From Pseudomonas mangiferae (lineage in GTDB: Bacteria > Pseudomonadota > Gammaproteobacteria > Pseudomonadales > Pseudomonadaceae), in contig NZ_VJOY01000004.1 in assembly GCF_007109405.1 (NCBI RefSeq), positions 310,001-374,000 of the forward strand: a DNA stretch of 64,000 nt. Direction: 5' to 3'. A program made the translations under genes and the position numbers. Below are positions 23,853 to 33,799 of this stretch, in pieces; position 1 is the first letter of the stretch; each line of letters opens with the position of its first letter. The notes beneath the pieces were generated by a model. It saw only the letters and a program-made list of their open reading frames with translations. It did no database searches and was not told the DNA's origin.

Positions 23853-24527
23853 ATGAATGAAAAGAAAGCGGTGATCCTGCTCTCCGGCGGACTCGACTCG
23901 GCCACCGTCGTGGCGCTCGCCCGGGCTGAGGGTTATGCCTGCTACACCCTGAGCTTCGATTACGGCCAGCGCCACCGGGCCGAGCTGCGTGCCGCCGAGC
24001 GGGTCGCGCAGCAACTGGGAGCGGTGACCCACAAGGTGATCGGCCTCGACCTGGACGGCATCGGTGGTTCGGCGCTGACCGATACCCGCATCAGCGTGCC
24101 GGAGGGCCCCACCGATGGCATTCCCGTCACCTATGTACCCGCGCGCAACACGGTCTTCCTGTCCCTCGCCCTGGGCTGGGCGGAAGTGCTGGGTGCCCAT
24201 GACATCTTCATCGGTGTGAACGCTGTGGATTATTCGGGCTACCCGGACTGCCGTCCGGCCTTCATCGAAGGCTTCGAGCGGCTGGCCAACCTGGCCACCA
24301 AGCTGGGGGTGGAGGGCCGTGGCTTCCGCATCCAGGCGCCGCTGCAATACATGGGCAAGGCGGAAATCATCGAGGTGGGTGCGCGGGCGGGGGTGGATTT
24401 CTCCTTGACCGTCTCCTGCTACCAGGCCGATTGGGAAGGCCGCGCCTGCGGCAAATGCGACAGTTGCCGGCTCCGCGCGGCGGGGTTCAAGGAGGCCGGC
24501 GTGGCCGATCCCACCCCCTATCGATAA
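23853..24527 (+). CDS. queC: 7-cyano-7-deazaguanine synthase QueC
   Basis: ATP-dependent enzyme of 224 aa that converts carboxy-deazaguanine to preQ0. The PP-loop nucleotide motif is [10 protein letters not shown] at the N-terminus. The structural zinc site uses cysteines in [19 protein letters not shown] near the C-terminus. It is coupled to queE in a two-gene operon upstream of the tRNA-Lys gene. Queuosine modifies GUN-anticodon tRNAs, so the tRNA-Lys neighbour is not its target. Confidence 0.96.
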   Translation: MNEKKAVILLSGGLDSATVVALARAEGYACYTLSFDYGQRHRAELRAAERVAQQLGAVTHKVIGLDLDGIGGSALTDTRISVPEGPTDGIPVTYVPARNTVFLSLALGWAEVLGAHDIFIGVNAVDYSGYPDCRPAFIEGFERLANLATKLGVEGRGFRIQAPLQYMGKAEIIEVGARAGVDFSLTVSCYQADWEGRACGKCDSCRLRAAGFKEAGVADPTPYR

Positions 24528-24545
24528 AAAAGTTGCTGCGGGATG

Positions 24546-24573
24546 TTGATTTTATGAAATAAATCAGTATCAT
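24546..24573 (+). promoter_or_regulatory. tRNA-Lys promoter
   Basis: TTGATT and TATCAT separated by 16 bp, followed by the GC-rich discriminator GCGCGGC just before the tRNA 5' end. A GC-rich discriminator is typical of stringently controlled stable-RNA promoters. The -10 and discriminator are nearly identical to those of the tRNA-Ser gene at 33,640. Confidence 0.7.
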
Positions 24574-24583
24574 GCGCGGCGTT

Positions 24584-24659
24584 GGGTCGTTAGCTCAGTT
24601 GGTAGAGCAGTTGGCTTTTAACCAATTGGTCGTAGGTTCGAATCCTACACGACCCACCA
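24584..24659 (+). tRNA. tRNA-Lys (anticodon TTT)
   Basis: A 76-nt cloverleaf with encoded CCA. Acceptor GGGTCGT pairs with ACGACCC. The D arm is GCTC-AGTTGGTA-GAGC. The anticodon arm is GTTGG-CTTTTAA-CCAAT with anticodon TTT. The T arm is GTAGG-TTCGAAT-CCTAC. All stems pair. It has its own promoter and lies between queC and nadA, as in P. aeruginosa. Confidence 0.98.
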
Positions 24660-24766
24660 CCTTCCCCCCTCGCGCCACCTCGCTTCATCTCCCCCTCGGT
24701 TCACGATCAGGCCCACGGTTTGCAGGGTGATATACTCGCCGCCCCGTGATGCAGGTCCTGAGAACC

Positions 24767-25825
24767 ATGACGCAGATTTCCGAGCGCCTCCTCGTCCAGG
24801 CGCACCTGGCTGCCAAGCAACCCAAGCCGTTATCCGCCGAAGAAGAAGCCCGCTACCGGGCCGAGATCGCCGAAGAACTCGAGCGACGCGACGCCGTGCT
24901 GGTCGCCCACTATTACTGCGACCCGGTGATCCAGGCGCTGGCGGAGGAGACCGGGGGATGCGTTTCCGACTCCCTGGAGATGGCCCGCTTCGGCAACCAA
25001 CACTCGGCGACCACGGTGGTGGTGGCGGGGGTGCGGTTCATGGGCGAGACCGCGAAGATCCTCAATCCCGAAAAACGCATCCTCATGCCGACCCAGGAGG
25101 CCACCTGCTCCCTGGACCTGGGTTGCCCCGTCGACGCATTCTCGGCCTTCTGCGACCAGCATCCGGAACGGACCGTGGTGGTCTACGCCAACACCTCGGC
25201 GGCGGTGAAGGCGCGTGCGGACTGGGTGGTGACCTCCAGCTGCGCGCTGGAAATCGTGGAAGGTCTGATGGACAACGGCGAAACCATCCTCTGGGGGCCC
25301 GACCAGCACCTGGGTCGCTACATCCAGCGCGAGACCGGGGCGGACATGCTGTTATGGGATGGAGCCTGCATCGTCCACGAGGAGTTCAAGGCGAAACAAC
25401 TCGAAGACATGAAGGCGCTGTACCCGGATGCCGCGGTCCTGGTGCACCCGGAGTCGCCAGAGGCGGTGATCGCCCTGGCTGATGCGGTGGGTTCCACCAG
25501 CCAACTGATCAAAGCGGCGCAGACCCTGCCCAACCGACGATTCATCGTCGCCACCGACCGCGGCATCTTCTACAAGATGCAACAGCTCTGTCCGGACAAG
25601 GAATTCGTCGAGGCGCCCACGGCCGGCAACGGCGCCGCCTGCCGCAGTTGCGCCCACTGCCCGTGGATGGCGATGAATACCCTGGAGCGAACCCTGCTCT
25701 GCCTGCGGGAAGGCCGCGACGAGATCCTCGTGGACCCGGCGCTGATTCCCCGGGCGGTCCGCCCGCTCAAGCGCATGCTGGACTTCACCCAGGCGGCTCG
25801 TCTCAAGTTGGCCGGTAACGCCTAG
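24767..25825 (+). CDS. nadA: Quinolinate synthase NadA
   Basis: Iron-sulfur enzyme of 352 aa that condenses iminoaspartate with dihydroxyacetone phosphate to quinolinate in NAD synthesis. Three cysteines that bind the 4Fe-4S cluster are expected in the [19 protein letters not shown] and SCAHCPWM regions, and all are present. I chose ATG 24767 (MTQISERLL), giving the usual 352 aa; GTG/ATG codons at 24746-24749 would add a short unsupported tail. TATACT at 24731-24736 may be its -10. Confidence 0.96.
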   Translation: MTQISERLLVQAHLAAKQPKPLSAEEEARYRAEIAEELERRDAVLVAHYYCDPVIQALAEETGGCVSDSLEMARFGNQHSATTVVVAGVRFMGETAKILNPEKRILMPTQEATCSLDLGCPVDAFSAFCDQHPERTVVVYANTSAAVKARADWVVTSSCALEIVEGLMDNGETILWGPDQHLGRYIQRETGADMLLWDGACIVHEEFKAKQLEDMKALYPDAAVLVHPESPEAVIALADAVGSTSQLIKAAQTLPNRRFIVATDRGIFYKMQQLCPDKEFVEAPTAGNGAACRSCAHCPWMAMNTLERTLLCLREGRDEILVDPALIPRAVRPLKRMLDFTQAARLKLAGNA

Positions 25826-25856
25826 GAAAAAGGCGCGAGGCTTTCTCGCGCCTTCC
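25826..25856 (+). terminator. Bidirectional terminator between nadA and bepA
   Basis: AAGGCGCGAG and CTCGCGCCTT, a perfect 10-bp stem with a 5-nt loop, directly after the nadA stop and in the convergent nadA/bepA gap. Confidence 0.8.
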
Positions 25857-25919
25857 CCGAATGCAGGTGGATCATCCGACGGGGCCGCTGCCAGGAGCCC
25901 CGCTCGCACCCGATCAGCC

Positions 25920-27359
25920 TTAGCGCAGCATGCCCTTGACCATCCGCTGCTCGTTGATCAGGTCCTTTTGCCGGGCGTCGATGCGCGAGGCGAGGGGGAA
26001 GTTGCCGCCTGCGCGGCGCTTGGCGAAATCCAACTGCTCGATGGCCTGGTCGTAATCGCCCACCAATGCGAAGTACTCCGCGCGGGCCTGGTGCAAGCCG
26101 ATGGTATTGCCTGCCAGGCCACGCACCTCAGCAACCTGGTACCAGACATCGGGGTCGTTGGGGCGGCTCTGCAGCAGGTCGTTCAGGGTCTTCTCCGCCT
26201 GCTGTGGCTGGCTCATCTTCACCAGCAGGTCGGTGCGGGCCTGCTTCAACGGGTAGCTATTGGGATAGAGGGTCAGCAGCCGGTCGACGCGCGCCTTGGC
26301 GTCCGGCAGCCGGTTGGCGGTGATGTCCAGCTCCACCTGGGCCAGGTTGTAGGTGATTTCGTCCGGAGCCTTGGCCAGCAATTCCTGCAGTGCGTCGCGG
26401 GCTTCGTTCAGCTGGCCGGCCTTGATCTTGGCGATGGCCAGGCCGTAGCGGGCGGCGTCCAGCTTGGGATTTTCGTCCAGCATGGCGCGGAAGCGCTTGG
26501 CGGCGATGCCCGGGGTTTCCTCGTAGATCAGCTGCACCCGCGCCCGCATCAGCTGGTAGCGCAGGGTGTCCTCCTTGCCGCCGGGCTGCTTGATCTGCTC
26601 GGCGCGGTTACGCGTGTCGGCGATCCGCGATTCCGTCACCGGGTGGGTGAGGAGGAATTCCGGCGGCTTGGCGTCGTAGCGATACTGGCGCATCAACCGC
26701 TCGAACATACTGGGCATGGCCTGCGGATCGTAGCCGGCCTTCTCCAGGTTGATCAGGCCGATACGGTCGGCCTCCTGCTCGTTCTGCCGGGAAAAGCGCC
26801 GTTGTTCCTGGATCGCCGCCGCCTGGCTGGAGGCGATCGCGGCGATGCCGGCGTCCCCTGCGCCTGCCGCGGCGGCGACGATGCCCGCCAGCATGGCTGC
26901 CATCAGCGGGATCTGCATGCGCTGCTGCGCTTCCACCCCGCGGGCGAAATGGCGCTGGGACAAGTGGGCCAGTTCGTGGGCGAGCACCGCGGCGTACTCC
27001 GCCTCGGTCTGGGCATAGAGGAACAGGCCGCCGTTGACCCCGACGATGCCCCCGGGGGCGGCGAAGGCGTTGATCTGCGAGCTGTTGAGCAGGATGAACT
27101 CCAGGCGCCGGTCCTGCAGTTGGCTGGTTTCCGCCAGACGGTAGACGCTGCTTTCCACGAAGTCCTTGAGCTGCGGGTCCGACAGTTGCGGGACCTGGTT
27201 GCGCAGCATACTCAGCCAGGCCCTGCCGAGCTGGTGCTCCTGCTCCTGCGAGACGATGGCTGAGCTGGCGTCGCCCAGGGACGGCAGGTCGTCGGCGACC
27301 AGAGCGGGCGAGGCGAGCAGGCAGGCGAGCGACAGCAGGGTGGGACGCAGGAGATTCAT
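25920..27359 (-). CDS. bepA: M48 periplasmic metalloprotease/chaperone BepA (YfgC)
   Basis: Protein of 479 aa exported by a signal peptide (cleaved near ALVA). The N-terminal M48 zinc protease domain has HELAH (within AAVLAHELAHLSQRH). The C-terminal half is a TPR repeat domain. BepA checks assembly of the LPS transporter LptD and BAM substrates, degrading stalled molecules. A hydrophobic Ala/Gly stretch (MAAMLAGIVAAAAGAGDAGIAAIA) within the protease domain is usual for the family. Confidence 0.92.
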   Translation of the reverse strand: MNLLRPTLLSLACLLASPALVADDLPSLGDASSAIVSQEQEHQLGRAWLSMLRNQVPQLSDPQLKDFVESSVYRLAETSQLQDRRLEFILLNSSQINAFAAPGGIVGVNGGLFLYAQTEAEYAAVLAHELAHLSQRHFARGVEAQQRMQIPLMAAMLAGIVAAAAGAGDAGIAAIASSQAAAIQEQRRFSRQNEQEADRIGLINLEKAGYDPQAMPSMFERLMRQYRYDAKPPEFLLTHPVTESRIADTRNRAEQIKQPGGKEDTLRYQLMRARVQLIYEETPGIAAKRFRAMLDENPKLDAARYGLAIAKIKAGQLNEARDALQELLAKAPDEITYNLAQVELDITANRLPDAKARVDRLLTLYPNSYPLKQARTDLLVKMSQPQQAEKTLNDLLQSRPNDPDVWYQVAEVRGLAGNTIGLHQARAEYFALVGDYDQAIEQLDFAKRRAGGNFPLASRIDARQKDLINEQRMVKGMLR

Positions 27360-27469
27360 GCGAGGGAAGGCCCTTGGCGGAAAGTCGTTACTGTAGCGGG
27401 CGCCCCGTCCAACTGGCCAGGGCCGCGCCGGCTTGGGTATCCTAGCCGACTTCCCGGAGAATCGAGCCC

Positions 27470-27712
27470 ATGACCGACACGGCCCTCACCCCTGACGTCG
27501 AGCTGGACACCAGCGGCCTGAAATGCCCGATGCCACTGCTGAAGGCGAAGCTCGAACTCAACCGCCTGCCCCGCGGCGCCTTGCTCAAGGTCACCGCGAC
27601 CGACGCCGGTTCACGTCGCGACTTCGCCGCCTTCGCCCGGCTGGCCGGCCACGTGCTGGAGCACGAGGAGGAGGAGGGCGGGGTGTTCCGCTACTGGCTG
27701 CGCAAGGGCTGA
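27470..27712 (+). CDS. TusA-family sulfur-carrier protein (PA1006-like)
   Basis: Small 80-aa protein with the TusA signature LDTSGLKCPMPLLKAK, whose Cys19 in the CPxP motif carries a persulfide. The P. aeruginosa gene at this place (PA1006) is reported to be needed for molybdenum-cofactor-dependent nitrate respiration; that role is likely here by position and similarity. It is divergent from bepA, and the perM-like gene follows 47 bp downstream. Confidence 0.88.
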   Translation: MTDTALTPDVELDTSGLKCPMPLLKAKLELNRLPRGALLKVTATDAGSRRDFAAFARLAGHVLEHEEEEGGVFRYWLRKG

Positions 27713-27759
27713 CCCCATGGCGGCGCTGCCCGCCTTCCGATCGTTCTCAAGGATTCCCG

Positions 27760-28833
27760 ATGTTCAAGGTGCTTCAAGACTGGGTGCGGCGCTACTTCTC
27801 CGACGAGGAAGCGGTGGTGCTGGCGCTGCTGCTGATCCTCGGGTTCGCCGCGATCCTTACCTTGGGCGGCATGCTTGCCCCGGTGCTGGCCGGGCTGGTG
27901 CTGGCGTTCCTCATGCAGGGCCTGGTCAACCAGCTGGAGCGCCTGCACCTGCACGAGCAGGCGGCCGTGTGGCTGGTCTACGTGCTGTTCATCGGCCTGC
28001 TGGCGGTGGGCCTGCTGGTGCTGCTGCCCTTGCTCTGGCAGCAGTTGATCACCCTGTTCAACGAATTGCCGCGGATGCTGGGCGAGTGGCAATCGCTGTT
28101 GCTGGTGCTGCCGGAGCGCTACCCGCACCTGGTCACCGACGAGCAGGTGCTTCAGGCCATCGAGGCGGCCCGGGGCGAGATCGGCAAGTTCGGCCAATGG
28201 GCCCTGACCTTCTCCCTGTCCAGCCTGCCGCTGCTGGTCAACATCATGATCTACCTGGTGCTGGTGCCGATCCTGGTGTTCTTCTTCCTCAAGGACCGCC
28301 AGCTCATCGGCGGCTGGCTGGGCGGCTACCTGCCGCGTCGGCGCCGGCTGATGACCCAGGTCTGGGTGGAAATGAACCGGCAGATCGCCAACTACATCCG
28401 CGGCAAGGTCATCGAGATCGTCATCTGCGGCGGGGTGACCTACGTGGCCTTCCTCTGGCTCGGGCTCAACTACGCAGCGCTGCTGGCGCTGCTGGTGGGC
28501 TTGTCGGTCGTGGTGCCCTACATCGGCGCCGTGGTGGTGACGGTGCCGGTGGCGCTGATCGCGCTGTTCCAGTGGGGCTGGAGCGACCAGTTCATCTACC
28601 TGATGGTGGTGTACGGGGTGATCCAGGCGCTGGACGGCAACGTGCTGGTGCCGCTGCTGTTCTCCGAGGCGGTGAGCCTGCATCCGGTGGCGATCATCTG
28701 CGCCGTGCTGCTGTTTGGCGGCCTGTGGGGATTCTGGGGCGTATTCTTCGCCATTCCCCTGGCCACCCTCTGCAAGGCGCTACTGGACGCCTGGCCGCGC
28801 CCCGAGTCGCTACCGCCGCCGGCTCCCGTCTGA
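27760..28833 (+). CDS. perM: AI-2E family (PerM-like) membrane transporter
   Basis: Protein of 357 aa with about eight membrane helices and a central soluble segment (residues about 100-150, ERYPHLVTDEQVLQAIEAAR), the layout of the AI-2E/PerM family. The C-terminal motif VVVPYIGAVVVTVPVALIAL is conserved. Members export diverse small molecules or sodium, and the substrate here is unknown. I chose ATG 27760 (MFKVLQDW) with an AAGGA site; the longer frame overlaps the tusA-like gene in another frame and is a shadow. Confidence 0.88.
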   Translation: MFKVLQDWVRRYFSDEEAVVLALLLILGFAAILTLGGMLAPVLAGLVLAFLMQGLVNQLERLHLHEQAAVWLVYVLFIGLLAVGLLVLLPLLWQQLITLFNELPRMLGEWQSLLLVLPERYPHLVTDEQVLQAIEAARGEIGKFGQWALTFSLSSLPLLVNIMIYLVLVPILVFFFLKDRQLIGGWLGGYLPRRRRLMTQVWVEMNRQIANYIRGKVIEIVICGGVTYVAFLWLGLNYAALLALLVGLSVVVPYIGAVVVTVPVALIALFQWGWSDQFIYLMVVYGVIQALDGNVLVPLLFSEAVSLHPVAIICAVLLFGGLWGFWGVFFAIPLATLCKALLDAWPRPESLPPPAPV

Positions 28834-28837
28834 GGCA

Positions 28838-29323
28838 TCAGGCCCGGGAAAGGGCCGCCCGGGATAGGGCCTGGGCGGCGGCCAACACCGCGTCCACGTG
28901 GCCGGGCACCTTGACCCCGCGCCAGGCCTGGCGCAAGACGCCTTCGCGGTCGATCAGGAAGGTGCTGCGGTCGACGCCCAGGTATTCCTTGCCGTAGAGC
29001 TTCTTCAGCTTGATCACGTCGAACAGCTGGCAGAGCGCTTCGTCCTTGTCGGTGATCAGCTCGAACGGGAAGCCCTGCTTGGCCTTGAAGTTCTCGTGGG
29101 TCTTGAGGCTGTCGCGGGATACCCCGAGCACCACGGTGTCGGCCGCCAGGAAGTCGTCGTGACGATCACGGAAGCCCTGGCCCTGGGTGGTGCAGCCCGG
29201 GGTGTTGTCCTTGGGGTAGAAGTACAGCACCACCTGCTTGCCGCGCAGCGCCGAGAGGCGCACCGGGCCACCCGTGGCCTGGGCTTCGAAGTCGTCTACC
29301 GGCTGGTCCAGGGCGATCGCCAT
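28838..29323 (-). CDS. bcp: Bcp/PrxQ-type thiol peroxidase
   Basis: Peroxiredoxin of 161 aa that reduces hydroperoxides. The peroxidatic Cys44 lies in NTPGCTTQGQGFRD. The resolving cysteine that many Bcp proteins carry five residues later is absent (Gln49), so it works either as a 1-Cys enzyme or through the cysteine in DEALCQLFD. FYPKDNTPGC and the Arg in VDRSTFLID complete the active site. It is downstream of gcvR on the same strand with a 10-bp gap, so the two are co-transcribed. Confidence 0.93.
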   Translation of the reverse strand: MAIALDQPVDDFEAQATGGPVRLSALRGKQVVLYFYPKDNTPGCTTQGQGFRDRHDDFLAADTVVLGVSRDSLKTHENFKAKQGFPFELITDKDEALCQLFDVIKLKKLYGKEYLGVDRSTFLIDREGVLRQAWRGVKVPGHVDAVLAAAQALSRAALSRA

Positions 29324-29333
29324 GCTGCAATCC

Positions 29334-29891
29334 TTATTGATGCTGGGGACGCCAGGGTTCGATCAGGGCGTCGAGGTTGAGGGCGTCGGCGAAGTCGAGG
29401 AACTGGTCGCGCAGCCAGCCGATCTGGGTACCCGCCGGCAGGATCACCGTGAGGGTCGCGTTGAGCATGGTGCTGCCGGTCTGGGGCGCCTGGTAGGTGT
29501 CGTAGGTCAGGCTCTCCAGCTCCACCCGGTGGTCGGCGAAGAACTGGCACAGTTCGTTGAGGATGTCCGGGCGGAACGCCGCGCTGATGTAGGCGACGTA
29601 GGGCAAAGCCTGGGGACGCGGCTCCATCGCGCTGCTGCGGGTCACGCTGACCGTGAAACCCTGGCGCTTGGCCAGGCTCGGCAGGCCCGCCTCCAGACGC
29701 GCCAGACCATCCCAACTGCCTCCCACCTGCAACGTCAGCGCGCTGTATTCGCCGTGGCGGGTCAGTCGGCTGCTGACCAGTGCGCAACGGTTCTCCTGGC
29801 TGGCGCGGCAGATCGAGCTGGTGAGCTCCATCGGGTCGGTGCCGAGCGCGCTGATGACGAGGAATTGTTCACGAACGGGAGGGGTGGACAT
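29334..29891 (-). CDS. gcvR: Glycine cleavage system regulator GcvR-like, two ACT domains
   Basis: Protein of 185 aa with two tandem ACT domains (residues about 8-85 and 95-175; for example [22 protein letters not shown]). ACT domains bind amino acids; E. coli GcvR blocks GcvA in the absence of glycine. Homology supports a small-molecule sensing role, but the partner in Pseudomonas is not settled. It is divergent from dapA and upstream of bcp. Confidence 0.86.
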   Translation of the reverse strand: MSTPPVREQFLVISALGTDPMELTSSICRASQENRCALVSSRLTRHGEYSALTLQVGGSWDGLARLEAGLPSLAKRQGFTVSVTRSSAMEPRPQALPYVAYISAAFRPDILNELCQFFADHRVELESLTYDTYQAPQTGSTMLNATLTVILPAGTQIGWLRDQFLDFADALNLDALIEPWRPQHQ

Positions 29892-30058
29892 GCAGCATTC
29901 CTAAAAGCGAAGAGGATCGACCGAGCGACTGTCGAAGAAGGCGGAAGGTTAGCGAAAAGCGCCGGCCAGGGGAATGCTTGAGCACCCGCGCTCAGCTTGT
30001 GCTGGACAGGTGGCGCCAGTACCATTACGGCTCTTTTTCACCCGGCAGGAGCGGTTGC

Positions 30059-30937
30059 ATGATTGCGGGCAGTATGGTGGCGCTGGTGACGCCTCTGGAC
30101 GCACAGGGCGGTCTCGATTGGGACAGCCTGGGCAAGCTGGTGGACTTCCACCTCCAGGAGGGTACCGATGCCATCGTCGCGGTCGGCACCACGGGCGAAT
30201 CCGCCACCCTGGAAGTGACCGAGCACGTGGAGGTCATCCGCCGCGTGGTGGACCAGGTCGCCGGGCGCATCCCGGTGATCGCCGGGACCGGTGGCAACTC
30301 CACCCGCGAGTCGGTCGAGCTCTCCACCGAAGCCAAGCGGGTCGGCGCCGATGCCTGCCTGCTGGTGACCCCCTACTACAACAAGCCGACCCAGGAAGGG
30401 CTCTACCAGCACTTCCGGCACATCGCCGAAGCCGTGGCGATTCCCCAGATTCTCTACAACGTACCGGGCCGCACCGCTTGCGACATGCTGCCGGAGACCG
30501 TCGAGCGCCTGGCCAAGGTGGCCAACATCGTCGGTATCAAGGAAGCCACCGGCGACCTGCAGCGTGCCCAAGAGATCCTCGACCGGGTCGAGCGCGATTT
30601 CCTCGTCTACTCCGGTGACGACGCCACGGCCGTCGAGCTGATGCTGATGGGCGGCAAGGGCAACATCTCGGTGACCGCCAACGTGGCGCCGCGCGCCATG
30701 AGCGACCTGTGCAAGGCTGCCATGGCCGGCGACGCCGCCGCGGCCCGCGCCATCAACGACCGCCTGCTTCCGCTGCACAAGGCGCTGTTCATCGAATCCA
30801 ACCCGATTCCCGTCAAATGGGCGCTGCACGAGATGGGCCTGATCCCCGACGGCATCCGCCTGCCCCTGACCTGGCTGAGCCCGCGCTGTCACGAGACCGT
30901 GCGGCAGGCCCTGCGCCAGTCCGGCGTCCTGGCTTAA
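30059..30937 (+). CDS. dapA: 4-hydroxy-tetrahydrodipicolinate synthase DapA
   Basis: Aldolase-type enzyme of 292 aa that condenses pyruvate with aspartate semialdehyde, the first committed lysine/diaminopimelate step. Schiff-base Lys161 (GIKEATGD), Tyr133 and Arg138 (YNVPGR) and Thr44-Thr45 (GTTGES) all match E. coli numbering. I chose ATG 30059 with GGCAGGAG upstream. The bamC gene follows 17 bp later, a conserved pairing. Confidence 0.98.
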   Translation: MIAGSMVALVTPLDAQGGLDWDSLGKLVDFHLQEGTDAIVAVGTTGESATLEVTEHVEVIRRVVDQVAGRIPVIAGTGGNSTRESVELSTEAKRVGADACLLVTPYYNKPTQEGLYQHFRHIAEAVAIPQILYNVPGRTACDMLPETVERLAKVANIVGIKEATGDLQRAQEILDRVERDFLVYSGDDATAVELMLMGGKGNISVTANVAPRAMSDLCKAAMAGDAAAARAINDRLLPLHKALFIESNPIPVKWALHEMGLIPDGIRLPLTWLSPRCHETVRQALRQSGVLA

Positions 30938-30954
30938 TTGAGGTTTACCACTGA

Positions 30955-32073
30955 ATGAAGCGACTGGCCGGACTCTCCGCGCTCGCCCTCGTCCTTTCCA
31001 GCACCGGCGGCTGTGCCTGGCTGTGGGGCGACGAAGGCTATTTCCGCGACCGCAGCAACGACTACCAGGCCTCCCGGCAGACCGCACCCATGCAGGTCCC
31101 GGAAGGCGTCGACGCCAAGCGGCTCGACGAGCTGTTGCCGATCCCCAACAACGTCGCCTCGCTGCCTCAGGATCGCGAGTATGACGTGCCGCGCCCGCAG
31201 GCCCTGTCGGTCCGCGGCGAAGCGAGCGACTTCAGCCTGCAGAAAAGCGGCGACACGCGCTGGGTCGTGGCCCAACGGGTGCCCGCCGAAGCCTGGCCAG
31301 GCGTCCGCCAGTTCTTCGAGGACGGCGGTTTCCGCATCGTCGACGAGCGTCCCCAGACCGGCGAGTTCAGCACCGACTGGCAATCCCTCGATCGCCTGTC
31401 GGTGCCCCTGGCGCGCCGCTTCGGCGGTCGTGTCTCCGGACTTTCCCCGGACAGCGAAGTGCGCGTTCATGTGCGTATCGAGCCGGGCGTGCAGCGCAAC
31501 ACCAGCGAAATCTACCTGCTGACCACCGACCGTCCTGCCGGCAGCACCGCCGATGCGGGCTGGCCGAAGCAGTCCAGCAGTTCCAGCCTGGAATCCGCGC
31601 TGCTCGACGAACTCATCGCCACCCTGTCCCGCGGTGCCGAGCAGGGCGGCTCCGTCTCCCTGCTGGCCGCCCGCGACTTCGATGCGCCCAGCCGCGTCTC
31701 CCTGACCGAGGATGGCAACGGCAACCCGGTGCTCAACCTGGGGGCCGACTTCGATCGCGCCTGGTCCAGCGTCAGCCGGGCCCTGGAGCAGGGCAACGTG
31801 CGGGTCGACGACCTCAACCGCAGCCTCGGCATCTACTACATCAACCTGGCCGAAGGCGCCGAGAAGAAGACCGACGAACCGGGCTTCTTCGGTCGCATGT
31901 GGGGCAGCAAGCCCACCAAGGAAGAGATTGACGCCCGCGCCGAGCGTTACCAGGTCCGCCTGACCAATGTGGGCGACAGTGTGCAGGTCAGCGTCGAGAA
32001 GGACATCAACACCGTGGCGCCTGATGACGTGGCCCGCCGGGTGCTCAGCCTGATCCAGGAAAACCTCGGTTAA
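30955..32073 (+). CDS. bamC: Outer-membrane assembly lipoprotein BamC
   Basis: Lipoprotein of 372 aa, part of the BAM complex that inserts beta barrels. The signal ends in lipobox TGGC (Cys near residue 20). The unstructured N-terminal lasso that wraps BamD follows ([28 protein letters not shown]), then two helix-grip domains. The next gene starts with GTG immediately after the TAA, so they are coupled. Confidence 0.93.
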   Translation: MKRLAGLSALALVLSSTGGCAWLWGDEGYFRDRSNDYQASRQTAPMQVPEGVDAKRLDELLPIPNNVASLPQDREYDVPRPQALSVRGEASDFSLQKSGDTRWVVAQRVPAEAWPGVRQFFEDGGFRIVDERPQTGEFSTDWQSLDRLSVPLARRFGGRVSGLSPDSEVRVHVRIEPGVQRNTSEIYLLTTDRPAGSTADAGWPKQSSSSSLESALLDELIATLSRGAEQGGSVSLLAARDFDAPSRVSLTEDGNGNPVLNLGADFDRAWSSVSRALEQGNVRVDDLNRSLGIYYINLAEGAEKKTDEPGFFGRMWGSKPTKEEIDARAERYQVRLTNVGDSVQVSVEKDINTVAPDDVARRVLSLIQENLG

Positions 32074-32832
32074 GTGCGCTTCGCCATCCTGGGCAGCGGC
32101 AGCCGTGGCAACGCGACGCTGATCGAGCATGGCACCACCCGCCTGCTGGTGGACTGTGGCTTTACCTTGCGCGAGATCGAGCGCCGGCTGGCGCGGCTGA
32201 ACCGCAGCCCCTGCCAGCTGAGCGCGATCCTGCTCACCCACGAGCATTCCGATCACTGCAACGGCGCCGAACTGCTGGCTCGGCGCTACAGCATCCCGGT
32301 GTACATGAGCGACGGCACCGCCCGTGGCCTGCGCAAGCCTCTGCCCCCGGCCGGGCTGCTCCAGGCCGGTCGACCGATGGCCCTACGTGACCTGCTGATC
32401 GATGTGGTATCCGTGGCCCACGACGCCCGCGAGCCGACGCAGTTCGTGTTTTCCGATGGGCGCCGCCGGCTGGGCCTGCTCACCGACCTGGGCTCCAGCA
32501 CGCCAGGGGTGGTGGAGCGCTACAGCGACCTGGATGCCCTGGTGATGGAGGCAAACCACGACAGCGACATGCTCGCCAGCGGGCCTTATCCGTATTTCCT
32601 CAAGGTGCGGGTGGGCGGCAGCCATGGCCACATGAACAATCGCCAGGCCGCCCTGCTGGTTAAAGAGGCCGGTTGGAAGCGCCTGCAGCACCTGGTCCTG
32701 GCCCACCTGAGCGAAAAGAACAACCTGCCACACCTGGCCCGGCAGGCCTTCACCGAGACCCTCGGGTGCGACCCCGACTGGTTGCAGGTGGCCGATCAAG
32801 ATTCGGGGCTGGACTGGCGCGAGATCGCCTGA
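32074..32832 (+). CDS. Metallo-beta-lactamase-fold hydrolase
   Basis: Soluble 252-aa protein of the MBL fold. The first metal motif is THEHSDH (HxHxDH), and further ligands are expected at GSHGHMNN and [10 protein letters not shown]. Relatives (the YycJ/WalJ type) are nucleases or general hydrolases; no substrate is known here. The start GTG directly abuts the bamC stop. It lies between bamC and purC in a dapA-bamC-mbl-purC operon, as in P. aeruginosa. Confidence 0.88.
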   Translation: MRFAILGSGSRGNATLIEHGTTRLLVDCGFTLREIERRLARLNRSPCQLSAILLTHEHSDHCNGAELLARRYSIPVYMSDGTARGLRKPLPPAGLLQAGRPMALRDLLIDVVSVAHDAREPTQFVFSDGRRRLGLLTDLGSSTPGVVERYSDLDALVMEANHDSDMLASGPYPYFLKVRVGGSHGHMNNRQAALLVKEAGWKRLQHLVLAHLSEKNNLPHLARQAFTETLGCDPDWLQVADQDSGLDWREIA

Positions 32833-32861
32833 GCCCCACCTTCCAGCAAGCGGAGCCCATC

Positions 32862-33572
32862 ATGGAAAAACGCGCAGAACTCTACCGCGGCAAGGCCAAG
32901 TCGGTGTATGCCACCGATGATGCCGATCGCCTGGTCCTCCTGTTCCGCAACGACACCTCGGCCTTCGACGGCAAGAAAGTCGAGCAGCTCGAACGCAAGG
33001 GTGCGGTGAACAACAAGTTCAACGCCTTCATCATGGAGAAGCTGGAAGCGGCTGGCGTGCCGACTCAGTTCGACCGCCTGCTGTCGGACACCGAGTGCCT
33101 GGTGAAGAAGCTCGAGATGATCCCGGTGGAGTGCGTGGTACGCAATTACACAGCCGGCAGCCTGGTGCGCCGCCTGGGCATCGAAGAAGGCCGCGAGCTG
33201 GTGCCGCCGACCTTCGAACTGTTCCTGAAGAACGACGCCTTGGGCGACCCCTTCATCAACGAGTCCCACGTGATCTCCTTCGGCTGGGCCAACGCCGAGC
33301 AACTGGCGCGCATGAAAGCGCTGTCGGTCAAGGTCAACGAGGTGTTGTCCGCGCTCTTCAGCGATGCGGGCCTGCTGCTGGTGGATTTCAAGCTGGAGTT
33401 CGGGCTGTTCCATGGCGAGATCGTCCTGGGCGACGAGTTCAGTCCCGACGGCTGCCGCCTGTGGGACAAGGAAACCCGCAAGAAAATGGACAAGGACCGC
33501 TTCCGCCAAGGCCTGGGCGACGTCATCGAAGCCTACGAGGAAGTGGCGGTGCGCCTGGGTGTACCGCTCTGA
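32862..33572 (+). CDS. purC: SAICAR synthetase PurC
   Basis: Enzyme of 236 aa that joins aspartate to CAIR in purine synthesis. It opens [18 protein letters not shown] and has the ATP/phosphate motif [26 protein letters not shown] and the metal-binding [10 protein letters not shown]. Length is typical of the short bacterial form. I chose ATG 32862 after AGCGGAG; an upstream frame overlaps the MBL gene. It is the last gene before tRNA-Ser. Confidence 0.98.
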   Translation: MEKRAELYRGKAKSVYATDDADRLVLLFRNDTSAFDGKKVEQLERKGAVNNKFNAFIMEKLEAAGVPTQFDRLLSDTECLVKKLEMIPVECVVRNYTAGSLVRRLGIEEGRELVPPTFELFLKNDALGDPFINESHVISFGWANAEQLARMKALSVKVNEVLSALFSDAGLLLVDFKLEFGLFHGEIVLGDEFSPDGCRLWDKETRKKMDKDRFRQGLGDVIEAYEEVAVRLGVPL

Positions 33573-33616
33573 ACCCCGCAACAGCCTGAAACCACGCGAA
33601 AAATTCGCCTGATGGG

Positions 33617-33645
33617 TTCACCGCCGCGGCGCCAGCTGTTATCAT
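33617..33645 (+). promoter_or_regulatory. tRNA-Ser promoter
   Basis: TTCACC and TATCAT with a 17-bp spacer and the GC discriminator GCGCGCC, the same -10 plus discriminator as at the tRNA-Lys gene. It drives the tRNA that holds the phage attachment site and is untouched by the insertion. Confidence 0.6.
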
Positions 33646-33657
33646 GCGCGCCGCCCC

Positions 33658-33747
33658 GGGGAGATGCCGGAGTGGCCGAACGGGACGGATTCGAAATCCG
33701 TTGTGTCAGCAATGGCACCTAGGGTTCAAATCCCTATCTCCCCGCCA
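33658..33747 (+). tRNA. tRNA-Ser (anticodon CGA)
   Basis: A 90-nt class II tRNA with the long variable arm of serine tRNAs and encoded CCA. Acceptor GGGGAGA pairs with TCTCCCC. The anticodon arm is ACGGA-TTCGAAA-TCCGT with CGA at the anticodon. The T loop is GGTTCAAATCC. The 3' half from position 33723 is the left attachment core of the prophage; integration restores an intact tRNA. Confidence 0.97.
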
Positions 33748-33750
33748 TAA
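33723..33750 (+). repeat. attL core (tRNA-Ser 3' end)
   Basis: 28 bp identical to 47914-47941, covering the T arm, the acceptor 3' strand, CCA and three more bases. The copies diverge immediately on both sides, which defines the core. Confidence 0.95.
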
Positions 33751-33759
33751 TGATTCCCT

Positions 33760-33794
33760 AAGCCCCTGAAATTCCTAGAGTTTCGGGGGCTTTT
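33760..33794 (+). terminator. Phage-borne terminator after tRNA-Ser
   Basis: AAGCCCCTGAAA and TTTCGGGGGCTT form a 12-bp stem with one mismatch, then TTTT. It lies on the phage side of attL and resembles the original host hairpin now displaced to 47953-47988. It replaces the tRNA terminator lost on integration and also faces the convergent integrase gene. Confidence 0.82.
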
Positions 33795-33799
33795 GCTTT

